From Rhodospirillaceae bacterium CCH5-H10 (GTDB taxonomy: Bacteria; Pseudomonadota; Alphaproteobacteria; Reyranellales; Reyranellaceae), in NCBI GenBank assembly GCA_001557035.1, contig LSKJ01000799.1:1-15343 (forward strand): 15,343 bases of DNA, written 5' to 3'. Position 1 is the first letter of the stretch; each line of letters opens with the position of its first letter. Position numbers and translations under genes: made by a program. Below are positions 8,128-14,883 of the stretch, piece by piece. The notes below the pieces were generated by a model. It ran no database searches. It was not told where the DNA came from and saw only the letters and a program-made list of their open reading frames with translations.

Positions 8128-8153
8128 CTCCCCGTTCCGGAGTAACGGAGGAG
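8128..8153. terminator. Hairpin between convergent hybrid kinase and zur genes
   Basis: CTCCCCGTT (8128-8136) pairs with AACGGAGGAG (8144-8153), with one bulge and a 7-base loop, in the 51-base gap between the two convergent stops. Its position suits a two-way terminator, but no T-run follows on either strand. It may also be a small dispersed palindrome. Confidence 0.3.
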
Positions 8154-8159
8154 ATTCCG

Positions 8160-8648
8160 TCAGGCCTTCTGGCAGTCGCCGCAAATGCCGGTCACTTCCA
8201 GCGTCATGTCACGGGCGTTGAAACCGCGGCGGGTGGCGCTGGCAGTAATGGCGTCGGAGAGGCCATCGCCCTCCATCTCCTCGGCATTGCCGCACTCGGC
8301 GCAGATCAGGAAGAAGCCGCGATGGGCCTCGCCCGGATGGCTGCAGCCGACGAAGGCGTTCATGCGCTCGATGCGGTGGATCAGGCCGTTCTCGATCAGG
8401 AAGTCGAGCGCGCGATAGACGGTCGGCGGTGCTGACCCCAGATCCTCGTTGCGCAGGCTGTCGAGCAGCGCGTAGGCGCCGACCGGCTTGTGGCTCGACC
8501 AGACGAGTTCCAGCACGCGGCGGCGCAGCGGCGTGAAGCGCAGGTCCTTGGCCGCGCAGAGTTTCTCGGCCGCGGCGATGGCGTCCTCGACGCAATGCTC
8601 GTGATCGTGGGCGTGCCCGGCGGGCGCCGCATTGGCCTGTTTCTTCAC
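8160..8648 (-). CDS. zur: Zinc uptake regulator, Fur family (Zur)
   Basis: This 162-aa zinc-sensing repressor (if started at GTG 8648) is a dimeric DNA-binding protein that normally represses zinc uptake genes when loaded with Zn. The winged-helix part contains LRFTPLRRRVLELVW and PTVYRALDFLIENGLIHRIE, very close to E. coli Zur PPTVYRALDFL. The structural zinc cysteines are C116/C119 (CAEC) and C156/C159 (CGDC). The regulatory site matches Zur H77/C88/H96/E111 as H91, C102, H109 and E124. The N-terminus carries a His-rich stretch, HAHDHEHC (12-19). The start is uncertain. TTG at 8666 gives 168 aa but has no Shine-Dalgarno and lies only about 15 bases from a -10 box. GTG 8648 has GGAG 4 bases upstream. 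zur is divergent from hisI and convergent with the hybrid kinase. Confidence 0.9.
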   Translation of the reverse strand: MKKQANAAPAGHAHDHEHCVEDAIAAAEKLCAAKDLRFTPLRRRVLELVWSSHKPVGAYALLDSLRNEDLGSAPPTVYRALDFLIENGLIHRIERMNAFVGCSHPGEAHRGFFLICAECGNAEEMEGDGLSDAITASATRRGFNARDMTLEVTGICGDCQKA

Positions 8649-8659
8649 GGGGCTCCGAT

Positions 8660-8688
8660 TTGCCAACCGAGTACCCGCCGATTATACG
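8660..8688 (+). promoter_or_regulatory. Candidate hisI promoter
   Basis: TTGCCA (8660-8665, 5 of 6 to the sigma70 -35) lies 17 bases before TATACG (8683-8688, 4 of 6 to the -10), pointing toward hisI. The -10 shares its ATTATA core with the opposing zur promoter. The leader would be about 45 bases. Confidence 0.4.
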
Positions 8689-8710
8689 CGCCGTTCCTTC
8701 CGCAGGCCAA
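8681..8710 (-). promoter_or_regulatory. Candidate zur promoter
   Basis: On the minus strand, TTGGCC (8705-8710, 4 of 6 to -35) lies 18 bases before a perfect TATAAT (8681-8686). Transcription would begin near 8674, leaving a very short leader to the TTG at 8666 or about 25 bases to the GTG at 8648. This helps explain why the GTG start with a Shine-Dalgarno was preferred. Confidence 0.5.
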
Positions 8711-8740
8711 GGCTCGCCCCCATTCTGCAGCGGTGCTCCA

Positions 8741-9154
8741 ATGACGACCCCGACGACCTACCACCAGCCCGAAATCGACGCCGCTCTCGCCGTCATCAAG
8801 TTCGACGCGCAGGGGCTGGTGCCCGCCATCGCCCAGCAGCACGACACGGGCGAAATCCTGATGATGGCCTGGATGGATCGCGATGCCGTCGCGGAGACGA
8901 TGCGCACGGGTCGTGCATGCTACTGGTCGCGCTCGCGCAAGGCGCCCTGGCGCAAGGGCGACACGTCGGGCCACATCCAGACGCTGGTCGAACTTCGGAT
9001 CGATTGCGATGGCGACACGCTGCTGGCGCTGGTCGACCAGACCGGAGTCGCCTGCCACACGGGCCGCCACAATTGCTTCTTCCGCGCGATCCGCAACGGC
9101 GCGCTGGCGGAGATCGCTCCCATCGAGATCGACATGGAGAAGGAAAAGGTTTGA
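8741..9154 (+). CDS. hisI: Phosphoribosyl-AMP cyclohydrolase
   Basis: This 137-aa cytosolic enzyme opens the purine ring of phosphoribosyl-AMP, the third step of histidine synthesis. It is the monofunctional form, with no HisE domain fused. Motifs include EILMMAWMDRDA, the Trp/Ser-rich YWSRSR segment, and SGHIQTLVELRIDCDGD, whose acidic residues D88/D90/D92 are the family's Mg ligands. The zinc-site cysteines C89, C105 and C112 are also present. It is therefore the canonical zinc-dependent form. The ATG at 8741 starts the conserved region; a longer in-frame start at 8660 would run back into zur's start region and was rejected. No clear Shine-Dalgarno is visible. It shares a divergent promoter region with zur, and its stop overlaps the TTG start of the following lipoprotein gene. 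Confidence 0.94.
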   Translation: MTTPTTYHQPEIDAALAVIKFDAQGLVPAIAQQHDTGEILMMAWMDRDAVAETMRTGRACYWSRSRKAPWRKGDTSGHIQTLVELRIDCDGDTLLALVDQTGVACHTGRHNCFFRAIRNGALAEIAPIEIDMEKEKV

Positions 9155-9627
9155 GCCAGTTCTCATCGACGCGCCGGGGCTTCCTGCTCTCGGCGTCTCT
9201 CCTGCCGCTCGCAGCCTGCGCCCCTCCTCCCTCGGCGCCCCGTCACACGCTCTCGCTGCGCGGCGACCGCCTGGTTGCCCTGATCCAGAGGACCGGCAAG
9301 GACAACATGACCGCGCCCGAGGCCTTCGCGCTGATGGGCATCACCAACGAGGGCCGCGACATCCCGGTGCGCCAGCTCGCCGACGACGGTCCGGACGGCC
9401 GCTACGTCGTCAACCTGGTGAACATCCGCAAGATCCACGAATTCGTCTTCCAGCGCCGCCAGGGCGAGGTGCTGGTTCTTCATTCGGCCGACACGGCCTT
9501 CAAGCGTTTGCAGAGCGTGCGCTATGCCCGGAACGGCAAGCCGTCGATCATCACAGACACTGCATTCGCCGAACGCGATTTCCAGCAGCAGATCACCTTT
9601 TGGTTCGCCCGCATCCCGGGCCGGTAG
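9151..9627 (+). CDS. Predicted small lipoprotein with Tat-like signal, unknown function
   Basis: The frame beginning at TTG 9151 encodes 158 aa and overlaps the hisI stop by four bases (TTGA). AGGA at 9141-9144 lies 6 bases upstream. The N-terminus reads STRRGFLLSASLLPLAAC: a twin-arginine-like motif (R8-R9), a hydrophobic core, and a lipobox with C23 as the lipidation site. It may thus be exported folded and anchored to a membrane. The mature part has no family I recognise; it is mixed and charged (for example DIPVRQLADDGPDGRYVVN and EVLVLHSADTAFKRLQ), with no further membrane segment and few cysteines. Translational coupling to a histidine-biosynthesis enzyme is unexpected. The coding call is good because the codon pattern and signal peptide agree; the start codon is inferred. 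Confidence 0.78.
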   Translation: MSQFSSTRRGFLLSASLLPLAACAPPPSAPRHTLSLRGDRLVALIQRTGKDNMTAPEAFALMGITNEGRDIPVRQLADDGPDGRYVVNLVNIRKIHEFVFQRRQGEVLVLHSADTAFKRLQSVRYARNGKPSIITDTAFAERDFQQQITFWFARIPGR

Positions 9628-9642
9628 TATTGTGACGGCGGG

Positions 9643-10815
9643 ATGACAATCACCGTCTCGCCTCCCTCCCCTGCCCGCCGCACCCTGACCGTCTGCGGCG
9701 GCGCCCATGCCCTGCACGACGGCTTCACCGACCTGCTGAACGTGCTCTACCCGTTGCTGCAATCGCAGTTTGGCCTGAGCTACGGCGCCATCGGTGCGCT
9801 CAAGACCTGCTACTCCGGGGCCATGGCCACGGGCCAGATCCCATCGGGCCTGCTGGCCGAGCGCTTCGGCAGCGTGCGCATCCTCGCCCTCGGCACGCTG
9901 CTGATCGCCGGTGGCTATACGTTGGCGGGCCTCAGCGGATCGCTCTACGGCGTGATTGCCGGCCTCATTCTCGCCGGGCTCGGCGGCAGCACGCAGCATC
10001 CCATTGCCTCCAGCCTCGTTGCTGCTGCCTATCACGGTCCACGGTCGCGCACGGCGCTCGGGACCTACAATTTCTCGGGCGACGTCGGCAAGGTGCTGTT
10101 GCCGGCCCTGTTTGCATTGATCGCGGCCTCGCTCGGCTGGCAACAGGCGCTGGTCGTGATGTCGGCGCTCGCCGTCGTGGGCGCGGGTATCATCCTCGCC
10201 TCGCTGAAGCCGATCGTGATGCACGGCAAGGCCGAACCGTCGAAGGCGGTCGCGGGCCAGGATCGGCCGTGGGCCTACTGGCTGCTCTTCTCGATCCACA
10301 TTGCCGACGATCTCGTGCGCACCGGCTTCCTGATCTTCTTGCCGTTCCTGTTGCGCAACAAGGGTGCCGATCTGCCGACCATCGGCCTCGGCCTGTCGCT
10401 GCTGTTCGCCGGTGGCGCGGCGGGCAAGCTGGTGATGGGCTGGGTTGGCCAGAAGCTCGGCGTCGTGCCCTCGGTCCTGCTGACCGAGATCGCGACGACC
10501 CTGCTCATCCTGGCGGCCCTGCCGCTGTCGCTCGACTTCGTGCTGCTCCTGCTGCCTGTCGTCGGACTGATGCTGAACGGCACCTCGTCGGTGCTCTACG
10601 GCACGATCCCGGAGTTCGTGAGCCCGGAACGGCGCACCAAGGCCTTCGCGGTCTTCTATACGGGCGGCTCCGTCGCGGGTGCGACGGGCCCCCTGTTGTT
10701 CGGTCTGTTCGGGGACGTCGTCGGTCTCACCACCGCCCTCGTCGCCGTTGCCTGCGTCGCCCTCACCACGGTGCCGATGGTGTGGGCGCTGCGCCCGGCC
10801 TTCGCGGACGACTGA
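9643..10815 (+). CDS. MFS transporter, fosmidomycin-resistance (Fsr)-like
   Basis: This 390-aa inner-membrane carrier of the major facilitator superfamily has about 12 hydrophobic segments with a central basic/charged loop near residues 185-205. The first helix region, HALHDGFTDLLNVLYPLL, resembles the H-x3-D start of the Fsr group. The loop after helix 2, GLLAERFGSVRIL, is the MFS A-like motif. The C-half has GWVGQKLGVVPSVLL at the equivalent position. The Fsr group exports drugs, but many members have unknown substrates, so function is open. The ATG at 9643 is 15 bases after the lipoprotein stop, so co-transcription is likely. It converges with the M81 peptidase gene with 10 bases between stops and no evident hairpin. 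Confidence 0.88.
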   Translation: MTITVSPPSPARRTLTVCGGAHALHDGFTDLLNVLYPLLQSQFGLSYGAIGALKTCYSGAMATGQIPSGLLAERFGSVRILALGTLLIAGGYTLAGLSGSLYGVIAGLILAGLGGSTQHPIASSLVAAAYHGPRSRTALGTYNFSGDVGKVLLPALFALIAASLGWQQALVVMSALAVVGAGIILASLKPIVMHGKAEPSKAVAGQDRPWAYWLLFSIHIADDLVRTGFLIFLPFLLRNKGADLPTIGLGLSLLFAGGAAGKLVMGWVGQKLGVVPSVLLTEIATTLLILAALPLSLDFVLLLLPVVGLMLNGTSSVLYGTIPEFVSPERRTKAFAVFYTGGSVAGATGPLLFGLFGDVVGLTTALVAVACVALTTVPMVWALRPAFADD

Positions 10816-10825
10816 AGGCCGAAAT

Positions 10826-12352
10826 CTACACGCCCTGCCAGACCGGTCCCATCGGCTTGAGGCGTATGCCCTTGCGCAGGTGCTTGTAGGGCATGTCGAC
10901 CGGATCGGTGATGTGCGCGCCGGTCGAGCGCACGACCAGGATCGTCTCGGCGATCGGCTGGAAGTCGGCGCGGAAATGCACCGTCGACTTCAGGGCGAGG
11001 ATCGGCACCTTCGACGGCTCGACGCCGACGGCGCGGAACATCTCCTGATCGGCGGCCTGGACCCGCTTGCACGCGACAACCGCCGACACGCCCGAGGCCT
11101 CGTCGGTCAGAAGGGCCATCGGTCCGATCTGGAATTTGGCGCCGCCATAGAACGGGCCAGTGCCGGTGAAGACGCCGCTGCCGAGCTTCACCACGCGCCA
11201 GTCCGCTTCGACCGGCTTCTCGCCGCCGTAGCCCACCACCGCGCCGATACCACGGCGCATGATGTTGCCCTCACCGGCCTCGACCGCGGCTTTCGCCGCA
11301 GCTTCGTCGACGATCATGCCGATGACGGCGCCCTTGGCCTTGTGGCGCATCAGGGCTGCCAGCAGACCGATCGTGTCGGAGGTGCCGCCGGCGCCGGGAT
11401 TGTCCTGCACGTCGGCAAGCACGATCGGCTTGCTCGCCCTCTTCGACAGTTCGATGGCGCGCAGCGCGGCCTGGTCGGGATCGAGCAGTTCGCCATCGAA
11501 CGCCTTTTCCTGCGCCTTCACCGTCGCGGCGAGCTTGTCGGCCGCGGCCTCGACCGCTTCCTTGTCGTGGCCGTAGACGACCAGTGCGGGGCCGCACTGG
11601 GCGATGTCGGCCGGCGGGAAGCCCGGCGTGTGCGTGACGCTCACGATGCCCTGGTTGTGGCTCTTCTCGCCGGCCTCCAGTTCGCCCACGAGATCGAAGA
11701 TGCCCTTGGCCGGCTCGATGAAGGTGCACTGCCAGACCAGTGGGATCAGGAAATCGAGCTGGCGGTAGGCGCGATAGACCGGCCGCTTCTCGCGCAGCAG
11801 CTTGTCCAGTAGCTCGATGGCGCGCCTGCCGGTCACCGCCATGTCGATGTGCGGATAGGTACGGTACCCGACCAGCGCCGTGGCGAGCTTCGCCATGTCG
11901 GGCGTCAGGTTGGCGTGATAGTCGAGGCTCGCCACGATCGGCAGTTCGTCGCCCACGATGCCGCGGATGCGCTTCAGAAGTTCGCCCTCGCCGTCCTCGG
12001 TGTTCTCGGCGACCATCGCGCCGTGCAGGTCGAGATAGACCGCATCGAACGGCCCGAGCTTGCGCAAATCCTCGTCGAACAGCGCCCACATCTTCTCGAA
12101 GGCATCCTCGGTCACGTATGAGGCCGGCGCCGCGGCCGCCCACGCCAGTGGCACGATCTCGTGACCGAGTTCGGCCAGCTTCTTCACCGCGCCGGCGATG
12201 GGAATGTTGAACCCTTCCACGCCGGGGATCATCTCCGCGCCGCGCAGCAGCGGCGGCCACGCGTCGGCTCGAACGAACTCCTCCCAAGTCGCCTGCTGCG
12301 GCGCAAAAGTGTTCGTCTCGTGCTGAAAACCACCGACCGCGATACGCGCCAT
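10826..12352 (-). CDS. M81 (MlrC/microcystinase C-like) metallopeptidase
   Basis: This 508-aa protein of the M81 family is named after MlrC, which cleaves linearised microcystin in some sphingomonads; most family members have other, unknown substrates. Family signatures are visible: FQHETNTF at 9-16 (H11, E12), YLDLHGAMV with D108 and H110, LDYHANLT with D144 and H146, and the C-terminal-domain motif DNPGAGGTSDT. These His/Asp residues are the likely metal ligands. There is no signal peptide, so it is predicted to be cytosolic. The ATG at 12352 is well supported by GGGAGAA (12358-12364 on the minus strand) with a 5-base spacer. It is divergent from the 126-aa hypothetical gene and convergent with the MFS gene. 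Having an MFS carrier and this hydrolase side by side may mean uptake or export of a shared substrate, but their opposite orientation weakens that idea. Confidence 0.92.
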   Translation of the reverse strand: MARIAVGGFQHETNTFAPQQATWEEFVRADAWPPLLRGAEMIPGVEGFNIPIAGAVKKLAELGHEIVPLAWAAAAPASYVTEDAFEKMWALFDEDLRKLGPFDAVYLDLHGAMVAENTEDGEGELLKRIRGIVGDELPIVASLDYHANLTPDMAKLATALVGYRTYPHIDMAVTGRRAIELLDKLLREKRPVYRAYRQLDFLIPLVWQCTFIEPAKGIFDLVGELEAGEKSHNQGIVSVTHTPGFPPADIAQCGPALVVYGHDKEAVEAAADKLAATVKAQEKAFDGELLDPDQAALRAIELSKRASKPIVLADVQDNPGAGGTSDTIGLLAALMRHKAKGAVIGMIVDEAAAKAAVEAGEGNIMRRGIGAVVGYGGEKPVEADWRVVKLGSGVFTGTGPFYGGAKFQIGPMALLTDEASGVSAVVACKRVQAADQEMFRAVGVEPSKVPILALKSTVHFRADFQPIAETILVVRSTGAHITDPVDMPYKHLRKGIRLKPMGPVWQGV

Positions 12353-12426
12353 CCCGCTTCTCCCAATTGTCTCTCGTACAGGCGGCAGACCATATCATCG
12401 AATTCGCACACACACGCGCCTGTGAG

Positions 12427-12448
12427 GCAGCGATTGCGCATCGCCTGC
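12427..12448. repeat. Short imperfect inverted repeat upstream of 12461 gene
   Basis: GCAGCGAT (12427-12434) and ATCGCCTGC (12440-12448) are complementary with one bulge around TGCGC. It lies just ahead of the 126-aa gene and could be an operator or mRNA hairpin, or chance in G+C-rich DNA. The remaining divergent gap (12353-12426) shows no convincing promoter hexamers. Confidence 0.25.
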
Positions 12449-12460
12449 GTTGCGACCGCC

Positions 12461-12841
12461 ATGAGCAGCCTGTCCTGGCCGGCCTTTCTCAAGAACTTCC
12501 CCAACGGACACCTCGTGGTTGCCGTGGCGGTCGACGTCGGCGCCGACGAAATCGGCAGCCGGCGCCTGCGCGGCCTGCGCGACCTGTTGCACCGGGTCAT
12601 CCGCGGCCTGGCATTGACCGGCGCCTTCGCGCTCACGGTGTCGCGCGCCGCCGGTTTCCCGGAGATCCTCTGCGCCTTCGAGACAGAAGCCGACGCCGCT
12701 GCCTTCGCCGCCCTTGCGCCAACCGAACCGGCGGACGGCTTCCCCGGTTTCGCCACACAGCGCGTCTTCCATCTGGATGCTGCGCTCGAAGCCGCTCTGC
12801 GGGCGGGATTGTTGAGCAGCGGTGACATCGACCCGCGCTAA
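12461..12841 (+). CDS. Hypothetical 126-aa protein
   Basis: The frame from ATG 12461 to the TAA at 12839-12841 encodes 126 residues. It has good G/C third-position bias over its whole length, beginning SSLSWPAFLKNFPNGHLVVA. It has no signal peptide and no Cys-rich motif. It looks like one small alpha/beta domain: strand-like HLVVAVAVDVG, a basic helix around RRLRGLRDLLHRVI, then strand-like EILCAFETEADAAAFAAL. I do not recognise the family. Upstream in-frame codons back to 12161 lie inside the peptidase gene's 5' part on the other strand and were not used. It is 111 bases before the CHASE3 kinase, so shared transcription is possible but not shown. A long minus-strand frame over the same bases was judged a shadow. 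Confidence 0.6.
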   Translation: MSSLSWPAFLKNFPNGHLVVAVAVDVGADEIGSRRLRGLRDLLHRVIRGLALTGAFALTVSRAAGFPEILCAFETEADAAAFAALAPTEPADGFPGFATQRVFHLDAALEAALRAGLLSSGDIDPR

Positions 12842-12864
12842 CCGACCGCGACGAACGATGCAGA

Positions 12865-12892
12865 TGGACGGAAACCACCCTTTTCGTATTAT
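12865..12892 (+). promoter_or_regulatory. Candidate promoter for the CHASE3 kinase cluster
   Basis: TGGACG (12865-12870, 4 of 6 to -35) precedes TATTAT (12887-12892, 5 of 6 to -10) by 16 bases, inside a locally A+T-rich patch (TTTTCGTATTATTG) of otherwise G+C-rich DNA. It lies about 60 bases before the kinase ATG. The weak -35 makes this tentative. Confidence 0.35.
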
Positions 12893-12952
12893 TGCAGCGC
12901 CACCTGAGCGCCCGCGGGCGTCCACACTGTCCCTGCGAGTTTCGTTCAGTCC

Positions 12953-14431
12953 ATGCCCCTGTTCAGTTCAGCATTTGCACGCCGCACGATCGCCTTCCTC
13001 GCTGCGGGCGTCCTCGCCCTGCTGGCGATCGTGGCCGCTTCCGCATGGCTCTCCGTCCGTACGGCGCAGCATGCCGAAACAGCTGTCGCCGAGCGCCAGA
13101 TCCGCTCGCTTGCGACGAGCCTGCTGGCGGCGACACTCGATGCGGAGACCGGGCAGCGCGGCTTCCTTCTGACCGAAGAGCCGCGCTATCTCGGCCCCTT
13201 CGAGCGCGCACAGCCGCGCATACGCAGCGACCTCGCGGCGCTGCGCGTCCTGCTCGCCGACGATGCCCGTCAAACTGCGGTGCTGAACGACATTTCGGGT
13301 GTCCTCGACCAGAAAATGGCGGAGTTGAGCGAGACCATCGAAATGGCCCGCACGGGGCGCCGCGACGCCGCCCTGCAGGTCGTGCAATCCGATCGCGGCC
13401 GCCTGCTCATGGAACGTGCGCGGGTGCAGCTGGGCATACTCAATGCCAATGCCGAGGGGCGCGTGACGCTGCGGCTGCAGGAGGTCAACGACGGCGCGGA
13501 ACTGCTCGCCTGGGTGACGGCCGCAGGCAGTCTCCTGATCGTGCTGTTCGCCGCCGGGGCGTCCTGGACGGTCGTGCAGTACACGCGCGAGCTGATGGCG
13601 GCCCGCGTCGAGCTTCAGGGAATGAACGCCAGCCTCGAGGAACGTGTGGTCGAGCGCACCGAGGCCCTGACCCGCGCCAACGAGGAAATCCAGCGCTTCG
13701 CCTATATCGTCAGTCACGACCTGCGCTCGCCGCTGGTGAACATCATGGGCTTCACCAGCGAACTGGAGGCTGCCATGAAGACCGTCGGACCCTACGTGGC
13801 CGGCGACGAAACCCTGGCAGCCAAGGCAAAGCTCGCGACCGAGGAGGACATTCCCGAGGCGCTCCGCTTCATCCGGGCCTCGACCGGCAAGATGGACGGG
13901 CTGATCAATGCCATCCTCAAGCTTTCCCGCGAAGGCCGGCGTGAACTCAGGGCCGAATCCATAAACCTGGTCAGCCTGTTCGAGAATGCTGCCGCCAGCG
14001 TCAAGCATCAGACCGACGAGGTCGGCGCCGAGATTTCCGTACCTACGACTGCCCCGGCGCTGATGAGCGACCGGTTGGCCCTTGAGCAGGTCATCGGCAA
14101 CGTCGTCGACAACGCCGTGAAATACCTGGCGCGCGACCGGCCCGGGCGGATCGTCATTACCGCGGGTGAAACGGCGCGTCGCGTGCACATAGACATCGCC
14201 GACAACGGCCGCGGCATCGCCCAACAGGATCATGAGCGCATTTTCGAACTGTTCCGGCGGGCCGGCGCACAGGACCGCCCCGGCGAGGGCATCGGGCTTG
14301 CGCATGTCCGGGCTCTCGTGCGACGGCTGGGCGGCGACATTACCGTTCAGTCCGAACTTGGTCGCGGCACGACGTTTCGGATAGATTTGCCTCGGCGACT
14401 GAGGCTCAACGACAACTCGAAGACAAAGTAG
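12953..14431 (+). CDS. Membrane sensor histidine kinase with CHASE3 domain
   Basis: This 492-aa inner-membrane kinase begins with TM1 at about 11-33. A CHASE3 extracytoplasmic sensor (about 40-175) follows, carrying its hallmark DAETGQRGFLLT at 63-74. TM2 lies at about 184-208, followed by a coiled coil (EERVVERTEALTRANEEI). The HisKA domain has phospho-histidine H255 in SHDLRSPLVNIMGF. The HATPase has N387 in NVVDNAVKYLA, G1 DNGRGI and G2 GEGIGLAHVR. The DHp helical hairpin looks about 17 residues longer than usual because of an insert around AGDETLAAKAKLATEEDIPE. CHASE3 ligands are generally unknown. The ATG at 12953 has no obvious Shine-Dalgarno but directly precedes TM1. It ends 9 bases before an Rcp1-like receiver, its likely partner. 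Confidence 0.92.
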   Translation: MPLFSSAFARRTIAFLAAGVLALLAIVAASAWLSVRTAQHAETAVAERQIRSLATSLLAATLDAETGQRGFLLTEEPRYLGPFERAQPRIRSDLAALRVLLADDARQTAVLNDISGVLDQKMAELSETIEMARTGRRDAALQVVQSDRGRLLMERARVQLGILNANAEGRVTLRLQEVNDGAELLAWVTAAGSLLIVLFAAGASWTVVQYTRELMAARVELQGMNASLEERVVERTEALTRANEEIQRFAYIVSHDLRSPLVNIMGFTSELEAAMKTVGPYVAGDETLAAKAKLATEEDIPEALRFIRASTGKMDGLINAILKLSREGRRELRAESINLVSLFENAAASVKHQTDEVGAEISVPTTAPALMSDRLALEQVIGNVVDNAVKYLARDRPGRIVITAGETARRVHIDIADNGRGIAQQDHERIFELFRRAGAQDRPGEGIGLAHVRALVRRLGGDITVQSELGRGTTFRIDLPRRLRLNDNSKTK

Positions 14432-14440
14432 AGGCGGCGA

Positions 14441-14881
14441 ATGAACGCGAAGCCCGTATCCATCGTCATGGTCGAAGACGACGAAGGCCATGCCCGGCTG
14501 ATAGAGCGCAACATCCGTCGCGCCGGGGTCAACAACGAGATCGTCGCCTTCAAGGACGGCACGTCCGCCCTCGCCTACCTGCTGGGCGCCGACGGCAGCG
14601 GCGAGGAGAGCAGCGCGCGCTCGCTGCTTATCCTGCTCGACCTCAACCTGCCCGACATGACGGGCGTCGACATCCTCGCCAAGGTGAAGTCGAACCCGCA
14701 TCTCAAGCGCTCGCCCGTGATCGTCCTCACGACCACCGACGACCAGCGCGAGATCAAGCGCTGCTACGACCTCGGCGCCAACGTCTACATCACCAAGCCG
14801 GTGAACTACGAAAGCTTCGCCAACGCGATCCAGCAGCTCGGCCTGTTCCTTTCCGTGATGCAGGTTCCGGCAACCGAGTGA
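14441..14881 (+). CDS. Rcp1-like single-domain response regulator
   Basis: This 146-aa receiver has no output domain. Residues visible are E12/D13/D14, phospho-acceptor D67 in LLDLNLPDMTGVDIL, T97 in VLTTTDD, and K119 in ITKPVNYESF. The long loop before the D67 strand (GADGSGEESSARS) and the LDLNLPDM sequence are typical of Rcp1-type regulators, which partner phytochrome-like or CHASE3 kinases of the HisKA type. A GAGGCGG purine-rich site lies just before the ATG at 14441. The gene sits 9 bases after the kinase and 2 bases before the next receiver-kinase, so the three form one operon. It probably relays phosphate from H255 to another protein; the target is not in view. Confidence 0.93.
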   Translation: MNAKPVSIVMVEDDEGHARLIERNIRRAGVNNEIVAFKDGTSALAYLLGADGSGEESSARSLLILLDLNLPDMTGVDILAKVKSNPHLKRSPVIVLTTTDDQREIKRCYDLGANVYITKPVNYESFANAIQQLGLFLSVMQVPATE

Positions 14882-14883
14882 CG

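Noticed and set aside
8675..8695. Possible Zur box around ATTATA between zur and hisI
   Set aside because: Only the six central bases look right; there is no flanking palindrome like the alphaproteobacterial GTTATA...TATAAC pattern, so the bases are better read as -10 boxes.
9163..10299. 378-aa minus-strand frame across the lipoprotein and MFS genes
   Set aside because: It lacks domain features and is antisense to a clear multi-helix transporter and signal peptide.
10816..10825. Terminator between convergent MFS and M81 genes
   Set aside because: Only 10 bases separate the stops and no hairpin with a T-run is seen there.
12869..12892. Possible EcfG-type stress promoter (GGAAA...CGTAT)
   Set aside because: The spacing between the two elements is about 9 bases, whereas EcfG promoters need about 16-17, and the first element is not GGAAC.
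12395..12925. Minus-strand frame opposite the 126-aa hypothetical gene
   Set aside because: The plus frame has a better third-position bias, helix/strand pattern and starts cleanly; the minus frame is rich in shadow-type Arg/Gly/Ala runs.
12968..14701. 577-aa minus-strand frame across the CHASE3 kinase and regulator
   Set aside because: It shows no recognisable domain and spans two genes whose plus frames have full kinase and receiver motifs.
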